The notes under the pieces: model-generated
Database searches by the model: none
Seen by the model: only the letters and a program-made list of their open reading frames with translations
Told to the model about the DNA's origin: nothing
Part shown: positions 41,564-51,906 of the stretch, in pieces
How positions within the stretch are numbered: position 1 is the stretch's first letter
How the letters are laid out: every line of letters begins with the position of its first letter
Source: Pelagicoccus sp.
GTDB lineage: Bacteria > Verrucomicrobiota > Verrucomicrobiia > Opitutales > Opitutaceae
NCBI GenBank assembly: GCA_028284635.1
Contig: JANQRJ010000067.1
Location: 1-64,000 of the forward strand
Direction of reading: 5' to 3'
DNA length: 64,000 nt
Translations under genes and position numbers: made by a program

Positions 41564-44500
41564 CTACTTGTAGCTGAGATTCGGCATGAGCCATTTTTCA
41601 GCTTCTTCCACCGCGATGCCTTTGCGCTTCGCGTAGTCCTCAACCTGATCGAGACCGATCTTGCCGACGTTGAAGTAACGAGCCTCCGGGTGGCCAAAAT
41701 AGAGGCCTGAGACCGAACTGCCGGGATACATCGCGTAGCTCTCAGTGAGACGAATCCCGGTGCGTTCGCGGGCTTCGAGCAAGGCCCAAAGCAAATCCTT
41801 CTCAGTATGGTCAGGGCAAGCCGGGTAGCCAGCCGCGGGCCGCACGCCACGGTACTTTTCGGCGATGAGCTCTTCGGTCGAAAGGTCTTCCGCGCGACCG
41901 AAGCCCCAAAGGTCGCGAATCTGCTTGTGCATGTATTCCGCAAGGGCTTCGGCGAAACGATCTCCGAGGGCCTGTATGAGAATGGCAGTGTAGTCGTCGC
42001 CCTTGGCCTTGTAGGTCTGAGCGAAATCCTCGACCTCACCGCCAGCGGTCACCGCAAAGCCGCCGATGTAGTCCATCTTGCCCGACGAAACCGGAGCCAC
42101 GAAATCAGCCAGACTGTAGTAAGTGTCATCGTTCACCTTGCCCTTCTGCTGACGAAGGAAATGGAAACGAGCCATCTCCTCGCCAGCCTGCTCGTCGCCG
42201 TAGAGCACGATGTCGTCGCCATCGGACTGGGCCGGCCAAAAGGCCGTGACGCCACGCAGGTCGAAGCGATTCTCGGCGACAATGCGTTCGAGCAGGCGCT
42301 GGGCGTCAGCATAGAGTTCGCGAGCCTGTTCGCCGTACTTGGGACTTTCCAGGATAGCCGGGTAGACGCCCTTGAGCTCCCAAGTCCAGAAAAAGGGCGA
42401 CCAGTCGATGAATTCGGCCACTGTGGCGAGGTCGACGTTTTCCCAAAACTTGAGACCAAGCTCCTTCGGACGAGCGATCTCTTGGGTCGCCCAATCGCAA
42501 GCGAAAGCCTTGCCGCGGGCCTCTTCGATGGGCAGCAACGGGGCTTGGTTCTGGAGTCCAGACGCGTGCCGATCGCGAAGAGCAGTTTGCGACGTATCCA
42601 AATTCTGGATAAATTCATCCCTCCTCTCCTCGCTAAGCAAGTCGTTGCACACGCCAACCACGAGCGATGCGTCGGAGACGTGAACGACTGGGCCACTGTA
42701 GCGCTCGGCGATCTTGATTGCGGTATGGGCTTTGCTGGTAGTGGCTCCGCCGATAAGCAGAGGTACGGTGAAGCCCTGGCGCTCCATTTCGCTGGCCACG
42801 TGGATCATCTCGTCAAGAGACGGAGTGATGAGGCCGCTCAGACCGATCAGGTCTGCCCCAACTTCCTGGGCCGTATCTAGAATTTTGCTACAAGGAACCA
42901 TGACGCCGAGATCGACAACCTCGTAGCTGTTGCACCCAAGAACGACGCCGACGATATTCTTGCCAATGTCGTGCACGTCGCCTTTGACGGTCGCAATGAC
43001 CATCTTGCCGCGACTGGAGCCAGAACTGGACTGCTTTTCGGCCTCCATGAAAGGCGTAAGATGGGCTACTGCCTTCTTCATGACGCGGGCGGACTTCACC
43101 ACCTGGGGCAGAAACATCTTTCCCTCGCCAAAGAGCGTGCCCACGACTTTCATACCATCCATGAGCGGGCCTTCGATGACATCGAGGGGACGATCGAGCT
43201 TAAGGCGAGCCTCCTCGGTATCCTCGTCGACGTAGGTTGAGATGCCCTTGACGAGGGCGTGGGAAAGGCGTTCCTCGACGGTGCCGCTACGCCATTCGTC
43301 GGTCTTGACTTCGGCTTTGCCCGAGGCTTGGCCCTTAACTTTTTCCGCCACGTCGATGAGACGTTCGGTGGCGTCTTCACGACGGTTGAGCAGCACGTCT
43401 TCGACCAGCTCCTTTAGCTCGGGTTCGATCTCGTCGTAGACGGCGAGCATGCCAGCGTTGACGATACCCATGTCGAGGCCTGCAGCGATCGCGTGATAGA
43501 GAAAGGCGGCATGCATGGCCTCCCGCACGGGATTGTTGCCTCGGAAGGAGAATGAAATATTGGATACGCCTCCGCTGACGCGGGCGTGTGGACAGAGTCG
43601 CTTGATCTCGCGAGTGGCTTCGATGAAGTCGACCGCATAGTTGTTGTGCTCCTCGATGCCGGTGCCGACCGTGAGGATGTTGGGATCGAAGATGATGTCC
43701 TCGGGCGGGAAATCGAGTTTCCCGACGAGCAGATCGTAGGCCCGCTTGCAGATGCGGACCTTGTCTTCGCGAGTGGCGGCCTGACCTTGCTCATCAAAGG
43801 CCATGACGATGACGGCTGCTCCGTATCGAAGAACCAATGACGCGTATTCGAGAAATTTCTCCTCGCCTTCCTTGAGACTGATGGAGTTGACTACGCACTT
43901 GCCCTGAACGCATTTGAGGCCCTGCTCGATGACGGACCACTTGGAGGAGTCGATCATGATGGGAACCCGGGAGATGTCGGGCTCAGAAGCGACGAGATTG
44001 AGAAAGCGAGCCATGCAAGCCTCGCTGTCGAGCAGCCCTTCGTCGAAATTGATATCGATGATATTGGCCCCGTTGTCGACCTGCTGGCGGGCGATAGCCA
44101 GAGCGTCGTCGAACTTCTCCTCCTTGACGAGCTTCTTGAAGCGAGGGGAGCCAGTGACATTGGTCCGTTCGCCGACCATAACGAAGGGAGCCTTATCGCC
44201 TTTGAGCTCGAAAGGCTCCAGGCCGGAAAGGCGTAGGGCTTTTCCCACTACGGGCAGTTTGCGAGGCGGATAGTTGCGAGCCTTGTCAGCGATGGCCTTG
44301 ATGTGGGCGGGAGTGGTGCCGCAGCAACCGCCAAGGATGTTGACAAAGCCGCTTTGCACGAACTCCTCGAGGAAACGCGAAGTGTCGGCGGGCAGCTCGT
44401 CGTAGCCGGTGTCGCTGAGGGGATTGGGCAAGCCCGCATTCGGGTAGCAGCTGACGAAGCAGTCAGCGTTTTTGGCTAGCGACTCGATATACGGGCGCAT

Positions 44501-45289
44501 GTCCTGGGCGCCGAGGGCACAGTTGATGCCAACGCTGAGAGGGCGAGAATGGGAGACGGAATTCCAGAAGGCTTCGATGGTCTGGCCGGACAAAGTGCGG
44601 CCGGACGCGTCCGTAATGGTGACGCTTAGCATGACAGGCATGCGTTCGCCTCGTTCGGCGAAGAATTCCTCGAGAGCGAAGATGCAAGCCTTGAGGTTGA
44701 GCGTATCGAAGGTGGTCTCAGGCAGAAAAAGGTCGACCCCACCCTCCACCAGGGCGCGGATCTGGTCGAGATAGGCGTCCTTGAGCTGATCGAAGGTGAC
44801 AGCTCGGTATTCGGGACGGTTGACGTCGGGCGAGAGCGAGGCGGTACGGTTGGTCGGGCCTATGGCGCCAGCAACGAAGCACTCGCGGTCGGGATTGGCG
44901 GCTTGGAATTCGGCAACTGTCTTCTTCGCCAGCTGAGCGGAAGCCAGGTTGAGCTCGCGCACGCGGTCTTCGAGGCCGTAGTCGGCCTGAGCGATGACAG
45001 TGGCACTGAAGGTATTCGTCTCGATGATGTCGGAACCAGCTTCGAGGAACGCCCAATGGATGTCCCGAATAACGTCGGGGCGAGTGATAGAGAGCAGTTC
45101 GTTGTTGCCTTTGAGATCGATCTGCGTGTCGGCAAAGGCCTCTCCGCGGAAGTCCTCTTCCAGCAGCTTTCGCTGTTGGATCATGGTGCCCATCGCTCCG
45201 TCGAGAAACAGCAAGCGCTGGTCGAGCAGCTCGCGCAGACGAAGCAGGGTTTTGGAGGCAGGAAGGGTTCTTTGCTGGGTTACCGGCAT
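41564..45289 (-). CDS. metH: Cobalamin-dependent methionine synthase
   Basis: A 1241-residue four-module enzyme. Homocysteine domain (about 20-345) with zinc cysteines in [10 protein letters not shown] and [12 protein letters not shown]; pterin-binding domain (about 360-640, [21 protein letters not shown]); cap and B12 domain (about 665-900) with the cobalt-ligand motif [11 protein letters not shown]; and the AdoMet reactivation domain to the end ([27 protein letters not shown]). The full length and all ligands argue for an active enzyme that transfers methyl from methyl-tetrahydrofolate to homocysteine. It uses the folate made by the nearby operon. It is divergent from cheR. Confidence 0.97.
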   Translation of the reverse strand: MPVTQQRTLPASKTLLRLRELLDQRLLFLDGAMGTMIQQRKLLEEDFRGEAFADTQIDLKGNNELLSITRPDVIRDIHWAFLEAGSDIIETNTFSATVIAQADYGLEDRVRELNLASAQLAKKTVAEFQAANPDRECFVAGAIGPTNRTASLSPDVNRPEYRAVTFDQLKDAYLDQIRALVEGGVDLFLPETTFDTLNLKACIFALEEFFAERGERMPVMLSVTITDASGRTLSGQTIEAFWNSVSHSRPLSVGINCALGAQDMRPYIESLAKNADCFVSCYPNAGLPNPLSDTGYDELPADTSRFLEEFVQSGFVNILGGCCGTTPAHIKAIADKARNYPPRKLPVVGKALRLSGLEPFELKGDKAPFVMVGERTNVTGSPRFKKLVKEEKFDDALAIARQQVDNGANIIDINFDEGLLDSEACMARFLNLVASEPDISRVPIMIDSSKWSVIEQGLKCVQGKCVVNSISLKEGEEKFLEYASLVLRYGAAVIVMAFDEQGQAATREDKVRICKRAYDLLVGKLDFPPEDIIFDPNILTVGTGIEEHNNYAVDFIEATREIKRLCPHARVSGGVSNISFSFRGNNPVREAMHAAFLYHAIAAGLDMGIVNAGMLAVYDEIEPELKELVEDVLLNRREDATERLIDVAEKVKGQASGKAEVKTDEWRSGTVEERLSHALVKGISTYVDEDTEEARLKLDRPLDVIEGPLMDGMKVVGTLFGEGKMFLPQVVKSARVMKKAVAHLTPFMEAEKQSSSGSSRGKMVIATVKGDVHDIGKNIVGVVLGCNSYEVVDLGVMVPCSKILDTAQEVGADLIGLSGLITPSLDEMIHVASEMERQGFTVPLLIGGATTSKAHTAIKIAERYSGPVVHVSDASLVVGVCNDLLSEERRDEFIQNLDTSQTALRDRHASGLQNQAPLLPIEEARGKAFACDWATQEIARPKELGLKFWENVDLATVAEFIDWSPFFWTWELKGVYPAILESPKYGEQARELYADAQRLLERIVAENRFDLRGVTAFWPAQSDGDDIVLYGDEQAGEEMARFHFLRQQKGKVNDDTYYSLADFVAPVSSGKMDYIGGFAVTAGGEVEDFAQTYKAKGDDYTAILIQALGDRFAEALAEYMHKQIRDLWGFGRAEDLSTEELIAEKYRGVRPAAGYPACPDHTEKDLLWALLEARERTGIRLTESYAMYPGSSVSGLYFGHPEARYFNVGKIGLDQVEDYAKRKGIAVEEAEKWLMPNLSYK

Positions 45290-45461
45290 AATGCTTAGGC
45301 GGACACCATGCGGGCCGATGCGAAGCGATCAAGTTTCGAGTCGCTTGCTCCTCTCTCCGAAGGGGAATCCAGCGGCATGGATTCAGTTTCATTTCACTCA
45401 AGTTCAACCCCGGAAGAGCGATGTTAAGGGCTCACGTAAGTACCGCTACTCAAGCCATTCG
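45290..45461. promoter_or_regulatory. Divergent promoter region, metH / cheR
   Basis: A 172-bp spacer. On the metH-sense strand it can fold a stem from AAGCGA and TCGCTT around a short loop about 60-80 bases upstream of the start. It did not match the SAM, SAH or cobalamin riboswitch consensus I could recall, so no riboswitch is called. Confidence 0.35.
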
Positions 45462-46385
45462 ATGAGTTTCAGCACATCCAAGAAACAAGCCTCAACAAGC
45501 GACAAAAACCCGGAATCCAAAACGCTTGGCCTGAAACCAGGCATCGAGTCTTCCCGCGGGCAACTTTCCGACCGAGGTTACGAATTCATCAGGGATCTAG
45601 TCTACAAGGAGACTCGGATCAATCTCGGCAGCAGCAAACGGGAGCTCGTCACCGCACGCCTTGGAGCCCGCCTACGGGTCACTGGACTTGGAACATACGA
45701 CGAGTATTGTCGGATGCTGCACAAGAATCCCAAAAGCGGAGAGCTCTATCATCTGATCGACGCCATCTCGACGAACCACACTTTCTTCTTTCGCGAGATA
45801 AACCATTTCAACTTTCTGCAGAACACGATCCTGCCCCAGTTCGCCCAAGGTCAGCTCGGCGCCTCAGACAAGCTACGCATATGGAGCTGCGCCTGCTCAA
45901 CAGGGGAGGAACCCTACTCGGTGGCGATCCTGCTCGAAGAATTCTTCGAGCGACTTCAAGCGAAAAGCTGGCTCATAGAATGCAGCGACATCTCCACGCG
46001 AGTACTGGATTTCGCGTCGAAAGGCGTCTACGAGAAGGAACGCCTGAAACAGGTCCGCCCGGAATGGCAGCGCAAGCACTTCCAGAAAGGAGAACGCCAA
46101 ATGGAAGGCTACTTCCGAGTCCGGCCGGAGATCTCAAGGAAGATGAAGTTCAGCAGACTGAACCTCTTCAGTACCACCTATCCCTGGAAGGAAAAGTTTC
46201 AAATCGTATTCTGCCGCAACGTCATGATCTACTTCGACCGTCCTACCCAGGAAGAACTCGTCGGTCGACTCGCCCAGCACCTCGTTCCAGGCGGCTACTT
46301 GCTGATCGGACATGCCGAAAGCCTGGCCGGGGTACGCCACCCGTACCAGTCGGTCAAACCCGCAATCTACCAGCTCCCAAAGTAG
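45462..46385 (+). CDS. cheR: CheR-type chemoreceptor methyltransferase
   Basis: A 307-residue protein. After a low-complexity lead (1-35), the N-terminal helical CheR domain spans about 37-95 (YEFIRDLVYKETRINL) and the SAM-binding domain about 100-305: NHTFFFREINHF, IWSCACSTGEEPYSVAI (AdoMet site), NLFSTTYPWKEKFQIVFCRNVMIYFD and GHAESLAG. It methylates glutamates of chemoreceptors using AdoMet. It opens the signalling block but no receptor gene is present. It is divergent from metH, the source of AdoMet precursors. Confidence 0.93.
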   Translation: MSFSTSKKQASTSDKNPESKTLGLKPGIESSRGQLSDRGYEFIRDLVYKETRINLGSSKRELVTARLGARLRVTGLGTYDEYCRMLHKNPKSGELYHLIDAISTNHTFFFREINHFNFLQNTILPQFAQGQLGASDKLRIWSCACSTGEEPYSVAILLEEFFERLQAKSWLIECSDISTRVLDFASKGVYEKERLKQVRPEWQRKHFQKGERQMEGYFRVRPEISRKMKFSRLNLFSTTYPWKEKFQIVFCRNVMIYFDRPTQEELVGRLAQHLVPGGYLLIGHAESLAGVRHPYQSVKPAIYQLPK

Positions 46386-46495
46386 AACCGCGGTAAATTT
46401 CCTAAAAAAACCTGAAGCGAAATCCAATAAGCTAAGAAAGGCGAGTTGCCTCGCCGCAATGGAGCGTCAAGCTGGTACAAACCTGACACCACGCC

Positions 46496-48052
46496 TTGAA
46501 CGCCACCCCCCCACCTACCACCCAAGCAAGCTCCGAGCTGCTCGAAGCTATCCGGAAGCTCACCCAGCTACCCGACGCTTCCATGCCCGCCGCTCCCCTC
46601 GGACCAGGGGCCACTTATCTTCTGGAGCTGCCCAGCCGCAAGATACGCTTCATTGAGCAACGGCCCGGCGCATTCCCCAAGGCCTTCTACTCCCTAGTCG
46701 AGACCACAGATATCTGGGACCAGATCGTCGACGACTCGGATCTTGCCGATTACCAGGCCGCAACAACTAGAGAAAACCTTCAGCCCGAGGCAGCCTACCA
46801 CGTCAAAGCAAATCGCCGCGGCGAAACCCTTCCCGTCAAGGACTACCGAAATCCCATCAAAAACGCCGAAGGCCAAACCGTCGGGCTCGTCGGACTGCTT
46901 GTCGACGACTCCTTTCGCAACATGGCCATGGATTCGCTCATGCGACGCTCCTGGAAGGAAATCGCCACCGCGATGACCCGTCGTTTCCTCCATGACTTCA
47001 ACAACACTATCGCCGGCATATACTCCCTCAGCGAGCTCTACTCCGAGCCCGGTTCCGACGCCAAATCGATGACCGAAGCCATGGGCCACATCCGCGACTG
47101 CGCCGTACGCGCCCAGGAAATCACTCGCCAGATCCGCCACGTCACCACCCTCGAAAAAGGCGAGGCCAGCTACTTCGATCTTTGCAAACTGCTGCGCGAG
47201 CAAGACGACTTCCTGTGCGCCCTCCTCCCCAAAGGGGCCACCATCCACTACCAGCTTCCCGAGGAGCCACTGCCAGTCCACCTGGACGCCAACCAATTCC
47301 GCCAGGCCATACTTCTCCTGGCAGCCAACGCCTGCGACGCGGCCGGAGCGAACGTCAAACTCCATCTAAGGCTCTCCAGCGAAACCAAAGGCCGCTACAT
47401 TATCGAATTCCAGGACAACGGCCCAGGATTCCGCGACGGCGAAATCGTCAAAGCCACCGAAGCCTTTTACACGAGCAAGGACCCCGACAGGCACCCCGGC
47501 CTCGGCCTCACCATAGTCAAGGTCTTCATGGAAAGCCTAGGCGGAGAAATCCAAGTCGCGAACGGCGAAGACGGAGCCATCGTAAAACTCAGCTTTCCCC
47601 AGCTGCCCGACAATTCGGAGAGCGCAGAGCCAAGCGAGGAAGACGGCTCGAAAAGCAAGATCAAGCTCGAGCAGCCAGACGCCGCCCGCCTCCGTCGCAT
47701 CCTCATCTACACCTGGGAAGACATCGCTCGCCACCCTCTCCTGCTCGCCATGCGAGAGCAAGGCTGGGACCTGCGTCTGCACCTCGAGCCCGGCCAACTG
47801 CTCGTCGATCTCGCCCAACCCGGTCCTCCCCCAGACGGCATCGTCGTGTTCAAAAGCGCTCTCGACGAGAAGGCCGAACCGCTGCTCTCCGAGCTCGGCA
47901 ACACCCCCAACCGCCCTCCTATCGCTCTGGTAGCCCTCGGCGAAGGCGTCGAAACAGTGCCGGAACACGTAAAAAGAATTTGCGGCTTCATCGCCTCCGG
48001 AACATCCAAGTCCGCCAGTTTGCTCAGCAAGCTGGCCAAGTACTTCAACTAA
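46496..48052 (+). CDS. PAS-containing histidine kinase with C-terminal pseudo-receiver
   Basis: A 518-residue soluble kinase. Residues about 35-145 form a PAS-like domain (YLLELPSRKIRFIEQRP ... YRNPIKNAEGQTVGLVGLLVD). The phosphoacceptor is H166 in FLHDFNN, the NtrB-like HisKA type. The HATPase (about 235-370) has the N box (N278), DNGPG (307-311) and GLGL (335-338). Residues 398-518 have receiver-like strand order but lack the acidic pair and the phosphoacceptor Asp (DGIVVFKS). The start is TTG at 46496, with an ATG at residue 30 as alternative. It is a likely partner for the response regulator 44 bp downstream. Confidence 0.85.
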   Translation: MNATPPPTTQASSELLEAIRKLTQLPDASMPAAPLGPGATYLLELPSRKIRFIEQRPGAFPKAFYSLVETTDIWDQIVDDSDLADYQAATTRENLQPEAAYHVKANRRGETLPVKDYRNPIKNAEGQTVGLVGLLVDDSFRNMAMDSLMRRSWKEIATAMTRRFLHDFNNTIAGIYSLSELYSEPGSDAKSMTEAMGHIRDCAVRAQEITRQIRHVTTLEKGEASYFDLCKLLREQDDFLCALLPKGATIHYQLPEEPLPVHLDANQFRQAILLLAANACDAAGANVKLHLRLSSETKGRYIIEFQDNGPGFRDGEIVKATEAFYTSKDPDRHPGLGLTIVKVFMESLGGEIQVANGEDGAIVKLSFPQLPDNSESAEPSEEDGSKSKIKLEQPDAARLRRILIYTWEDIARHPLLLAMREQGWDLRLHLEPGQLLVDLAQPGPPPDGIVVFKSALDEKAEPLLSELGNTPNRPPIALVALGEGVETVPEHVKRICGFIASGTSKSASLLSKLAKYFN

Positions 48053-48096
48053 TTCCGCAGCAGCCTCTCAAACCGCCTTTCAATCCCGCCCAACGC

Positions 48097-49365
48097 ATGA
48101 AAATCTCCGAGCCGAGATCCCGCAGCGTCCTCGTGCTAGACGACGACGACATCGTGCTGCTCGCCATACAGGAGACGCTCGAACGCGAGTCCTACGACGT
48201 CTCCGCCTTCACCAACCCCCATGAAGCGCTCAAGGCGCTCTCCCAAAACCGATACGCGGTCATCATCTCCGATCACCGCATGCCCGAGATGACTGGCCTC
48301 GAGTTCCTCGACGAGTGCAAGGTCATCCAGCCCAACGCCTCTCGCATACTCATCACTGGCGTCCTCACTCTCAACACCGTAGTCGAAGCCGTCAACCGAG
48401 GCGAAATCTTCCGCTTTCTCGCCAAGCCCTGGATCCGCGAGGAACTCCTCGCCACGGTCGAAAACGCCACCCAGCGCTACACCCTCGTCGAAGCCAACGA
48501 GAAGCTTCAGGCCGACACGCTCGATCTCAACGAGAAGCTCGTCGCCACCAACGCCTCCCTGGAGGACAAGATCCGAGAGCTCGAGGAGAAGGCCAGCGAA
48601 CTCGACCACGCTAACCAAGCCCTCGAACGCAATTTCCGCCACTCCCTAGAGCTTTGCTTCCGTCTCATCGAAGCCTTCCACCCCATCCTCGGCCAGCAGA
48701 CCAAGTCCGTCGTCGCGATCTGCGAGGAAGTCGCCAAATCCCCCCTCCTCGAGCCCCGCGAACAGGAAACCCTCCGCGTCTCCTCCTGGCTCTACAACCT
48801 CGGCCGCATCGGCCTCCCGCGCGATCTCGTGTCCAAGAGCCTCAACGATCCCCAGGCCATCGACGAAAACGAGAAAACCCTTCTCCAGCACTACCCCGTC
48901 TACGGCCAGACCCTCGCCAACTTCGTGGAAAACCTCGAGGAAGTCGGCCAAGCCATCCGCTCTCACCGCGAACGCTTCGACGGACACGGCTACCCAGACA
49001 AGCTCAGCCGCGAAAGCATCCCCGTTCCCGCTCGCCATCTCGCCGTGGCCGTGGGCTTCGTCGAATGCAACCTGCCCCGAGACCAAGCTCTGGAGCACAT
49101 CATCCGAGAATCCGGACGCGCCTACCATCCAGAGGCCGTGCGGCTCTTCATGAAAAGCTCGAATCTCAGCAGCCTCCCCAAGCAGGTTCGCGAAGTCACG
49201 CTCGCCGAGCTCGAGGCCGGCATGGTCCTCGCCAAAGGCATCTACAGCCCCTCAGGACTGCTTCTCATCCCCGAGGAACGGCGGCTCACCGGCGGCGTCA
49301 TCAGCAAAATCAAGGAACACGACTTCGCCAACCCCATCACCCAACGCCTCATGGTCTTCCGCTAA
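48097..49365 (+). CDS. Response regulator with degenerate HD-GYP output domain
   Basis: A 422-residue protein: an intact receiver (1-125, acidic D15-D18, phosphoacceptor D59 in SDHRMP, K110 in AKPW), a coiled-coil linker (about 128-180), an HD-GYP-like domain (about 182-340) and a short C-terminal domain (LAELEAGMVLAKGIY...) seen after HD-GYP modules. HDIGK is replaced by YNLGR (233-237), the first conserved His by Gln in ILGQQTKSV, and HHERWDGTGYP is HRERFDGHGYP (290-300). The metal site is therefore gone. It is a c-di-GMP sensor or scaffold at most. It is probably fed by the upstream kinase. Confidence 0.87.
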   Translation: MKISEPRSRSVLVLDDDDIVLLAIQETLERESYDVSAFTNPHEALKALSQNRYAVIISDHRMPEMTGLEFLDECKVIQPNASRILITGVLTLNTVVEAVNRGEIFRFLAKPWIREELLATVENATQRYTLVEANEKLQADTLDLNEKLVATNASLEDKIRELEEKASELDHANQALERNFRHSLELCFRLIEAFHPILGQQTKSVVAICEEVAKSPLLEPREQETLRVSSWLYNLGRIGLPRDLVSKSLNDPQAIDENEKTLLQHYPVYGQTLANFVENLEEVGQAIRSHRERFDGHGYPDKLSRESIPVPARHLAVAVGFVECNLPRDQALEHIIRESGRAYHPEAVRLFMKSSNLSSLPKQVREVTLAELEAGMVLAKGIYSPSGLLLIPEERRLTGGVISKIKEHDFANPITQRLMVFR

Positions 49366-49704
49366 GGCGCCTGATGCGCGCCCCCAGCTCGGTACCGATT
49401 TCAAATCTCGGCTAAATCCTTGTAACGTTACAGAGATTTTATCCGACCAGCTCGAAGAACCCCCAATCTGGCAAAGCCAGAGCCAAAATAGGCTGAAGAA
49501 TGAAAGCCGAAGGCCGCTGAATTCACCTTCAACCTTTCAGCGCGGACTAACCTCACGCCCATTGGGCGCCATCGTTTTTGAGAAGGACGCTAAAAGCGCG
49601 CCCAGCATCCCGTTTCACAAGGCGTTTTGCGTTTAAGGAAGGCCTAGGCAAGGCCGATAGCACAAGGCAACGAACTCACCTCTCGAATCCCACGCGGAAT
49701 ACTC
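49366..49704. other. Intergenic region with a TGTAACGTTACA palindrome
   Basis: A 339-bp gap before cheW. TGTAACGTTACA (49421-49432) is a perfect 12-bp palindrome flanked by AAATCT and AGATTT, giving a possible long hairpin. Its sequence also resembles LacI-family operators. CTGGCAAAGCCAG (about 49469) is a short hairpin. No coding region is supported. Confidence 0.4.
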
Positions 49705-50208
49705 ATGAGCAACCTCACCTTCGACGACAACGCCAGCAACACCACCTTCACCGCCGGAAAGTTCCTCACCTTCATGCTCGCAGAAGAGTGCTACGGGGTC
49801 GAGGTGCTGAAGATACGCGAAATCATTCGCATGCAGAAGATTACGCCCGTGCCGCAGATGCCGGAACACGTCAAAGGCGTCATCAATCTGCGCGGCAAGG
49901 TCATACCCGTAGTCGATCTTCGCATCAAATTCAACCTGCTCGTCGCCGAAGAAACCGAACGCACCTGTATCATCGTCGTCGACGTAGAAGGCGGCCAGGG
50001 AGTCAATCAGCTTCTCGGACTCATCGTCGACGCCGTGGAGGAAGTCCTCAACGTCTCCGACAACGAAGTAGAACCCTCTCCAGACTTCGGCACCCGCCTC
50101 AGTACCGAATGCTGCCTCGGCATCGCCAAGGTCAAGGACAGCGTCAAGACGCTCCTCGACATTGAGAAGGTCGTGTCAGGAGAACTCGAAGGCACGGTCG
50201 GATTCTAG
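49705..50208 (+). CDS. cheW: CheW chemotaxis coupling protein
   Basis: A 167-residue single CheW domain: FTAGKFLTFMLAEECYGVEVLKIREII, MPEHVKGVINLRGKVIPVVDLRIKF and LLGLIVDAVEEVLNV. CheW links receptors to the kinase CheA. The motif NLRGKVIPVVDLR is the core of the SH3-like fold. Length and order are standard. No cheA or receptor lies in the window, so the partners must be elsewhere, or the protein couples to another kinase. Confidence 0.93.
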   Translation: MSNLTFDDNASNTTFTAGKFLTFMLAEECYGVEVLKIREIIRMQKITPVPQMPEHVKGVINLRGKVIPVVDLRIKFNLLVAEETERTCIIVVDVEGGQGVNQLLGLIVDAVEEVLNVSDNEVEPSPDFGTRLSTECCLGIAKVKDSVKTLLDIEKVVSGELEGTVGF

Positions 50209-50389
50209 CAGCGGCGCGCAACACGGCCCGACCCAGAGGCCGGGTCGAAAAATACCCGAACCGGCCTGGAAGCCGCGGAAACCGACGCGAGCTTCTAAGC
50301 TCACAGCCCCTAGTCACCAACGAGTCCCGAGCCACCCCGCCCGAGGCGCAACACGCAATTTGAAAAAGACCTTCGAAGAAAAACCCTAA

Positions 50390-50911
50390 ATGAGCGGCGC
50401 ACCAACCCTCCCATCCCTTTTTCAGCAACGAGTCGTAGTCGGAGTCGGAGACCTGGCAGTATCGAATAACGCCAACGTCAATATAAGCACCTTCGCCCTC
50501 GGCTCCTGCGTAGGCATCATCGTATACGACGCCGCGGTCAAGGTCGGAGGCCTTATCCATATCATGCTGCCCGATTCCACTCTATCCCCAGACAAAGCCC
50601 AAAAACAACCAGCGATGTTCGCTGACACCGGCCTGCCTCTCATGCACCGACAGCTCTGCGGCATGCGAGCCGAACGAGCCCGCATGAGAGCCTTCGTGGC
50701 TGGCGGAGCCTCCGTCATATCCGGCTCCGACATGTTCAAGATCGGCGAACGCAACATCGTCGCAGTGAAGAAGCTAATCGGCACCCTAGGCATCCGCGTC
50801 GTCAAAGCCGACGTAGGTGGCGTGAACAACCGAACAATACACCTCAACGTAGGCACCGGAGAAGTCACCCTAAAGACTCCCCTAGGGACCTCTAAACTCA
50901 GCCTCGCTTAG
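50390..50911 (+). CDS. cheD: CheD receptor glutamine deamidase
   Basis: A 173-residue protein with the papain-like catalytic set T34, C40 and H57 (TFALGSCVG then GGLIHIMLPDS), at the same spacing as in the T. maritima enzyme. It deamidates glutamines of chemoreceptors and in CheC-containing systems also activates CheC. The next gene (HDOD) starts only 2 bp after its stop. A CheX-type phosphatase, related to CheC, is encoded at 21794. Confidence 0.93.
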   Translation: MSGAPTLPSLFQQRVVVGVGDLAVSNNANVNISTFALGSCVGIIVYDAAVKVGGLIHIMLPDSTLSPDKAQKQPAMFADTGLPLMHRQLCGMRAERARMRAFVAGGASVISGSDMFKIGERNIVAVKKLIGTLGIRVVKADVGGVNNRTIHLNVGTGEVTLKTPLGTSKLSLA

Positions 50912-50913
50912 CC

Positions 50914-51756
50914 ATGACCATAGAAGAACTCATAAAGAATACCGAATCGCTGCCCCCAGCGCCGGAAGTTCTGCCCAAACTCATCAAGATCATGAAGGAT
51001 CCGGACACGGATTCCAACGACGTCGTGCAGCTCATCGCTACCGATCCCGCCATCACGTCCGGCGTCCTCCGGCTGAGCAACTCCGGAGCCTACTCCCCGC
51101 CCTCGCCCGTGACCGACCTGAACGAAGCCGTAGCCATGCTCGGCATCAAGGAAGTCTACCGCATCGTGAATCTCGTCTCCAGCGGGGACTACCTCGACGG
51201 AGCCCTCCCCAGCATGGACATAGGCAAGGGCAGCCTCTGGCAGCATAGCCTCGCCGTCGCCCTCATCATGGACCAGATCGGCAAGACCCACACCGACATG
51301 GAAGGCCTGCCCTACACGCTCGGCCTGCTCCACGATATCGGAAAGCTCGGCCTCCATCTCGGCTGCGGCGAAGAATACGTCAATGTCTTCAAGAAGGTCG
51401 AAACCGAACGCCTCAGCGTCTGCAAGGCGGAGGAAAAGACCTTCGGCTTCGATCACGCGGTAGCCGGATCGAAGATGCTGGAGGAGTGGTCATTTCCCGA
51501 CTACGTCCACCAGCCCATCCGCTACCAGTACGAGCCCATGAACGCCCCCGAAGAGCATCGCGCCCTCGCCGGAGCCCTTCACGTCGCAAACTGGGGAGCC
51601 GCCGTCATCGGCTGCAACGACGGGCGCGACGCCTGGGCCCTCGAGATGGTCGAAGGCGCCTTTGCCATCGAGCAGAAAGAACTCGAGCTCGGCATCCTGC
51701 GCGCTCAGGAGTCGCTCGAGAAGGCCAAGAAGGCCCTCGCAGTCGGCGCCAACTAG
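50914..51756 (+). CDS. HDOD domain protein
   Basis: A 280-residue protein. The HDOD domain covers about residues 15-220: PPAPEVLPKLIKIMKD, then the conserved DPAITSGVLRLSNSGAYS, WQHSLAVALI and TLGLLHDIGKLGLHL. An HD pair is present in LHDIGK. HDOD proteins are signalling domains without established catalysis and are often linked to chemotaxis, motility and c-di-GMP networks. It is close to cheD (2 bp) and forms an operon with it. Its role in the block is unknown. Confidence 0.85.
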   Translation: MTIEELIKNTESLPPAPEVLPKLIKIMKDPDTDSNDVVQLIATDPAITSGVLRLSNSGAYSPPSPVTDLNEAVAMLGIKEVYRIVNLVSSGDYLDGALPSMDIGKGSLWQHSLAVALIMDQIGKTHTDMEGLPYTLGLLHDIGKLGLHLGCGEEYVNVFKKVETERLSVCKAEEKTFGFDHAVAGSKMLEEWSFPDYVHQPIRYQYEPMNAPEEHRALAGALHVANWGAAVIGCNDGRDAWALEMVEGAFAIEQKELELGILRAQESLEKAKKALAVGAN

Positions 51757-51906
51757 ACAGACGCCACGCTCCCAGCCCACGCGGTGTTTGACTCCGCGCA
51801 AATGCTTAGAAAAAAGCGGACGCCGATGAGCGAATTCCGCTAAAGCGCAAGCGTGTCCAGACGATTGCAAAAGCCTGGAAAACGCTCCCACCCAGGCCAG
51901 CCCTCC

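Noticed and set aside
45290..45461. Possible SAM, SAH or cobalamin riboswitch upstream of metH
   Set aside because: GAGGAGC followed by an AAGCGA/TCGCTT stem looked suggestive, but the conserved core bases of the SAM-I, SAH and cobalamin classes were not found in the right order. A covariance-model search would decide.
49421..49432. LacI-type operator TGTAACGTTACA
   Set aside because: The 12-bp palindrome is perfect but lies 270 bp from the nearest downstream start, with no LacI gene in the window. It is more likely part of a hairpin after the upstream gene.
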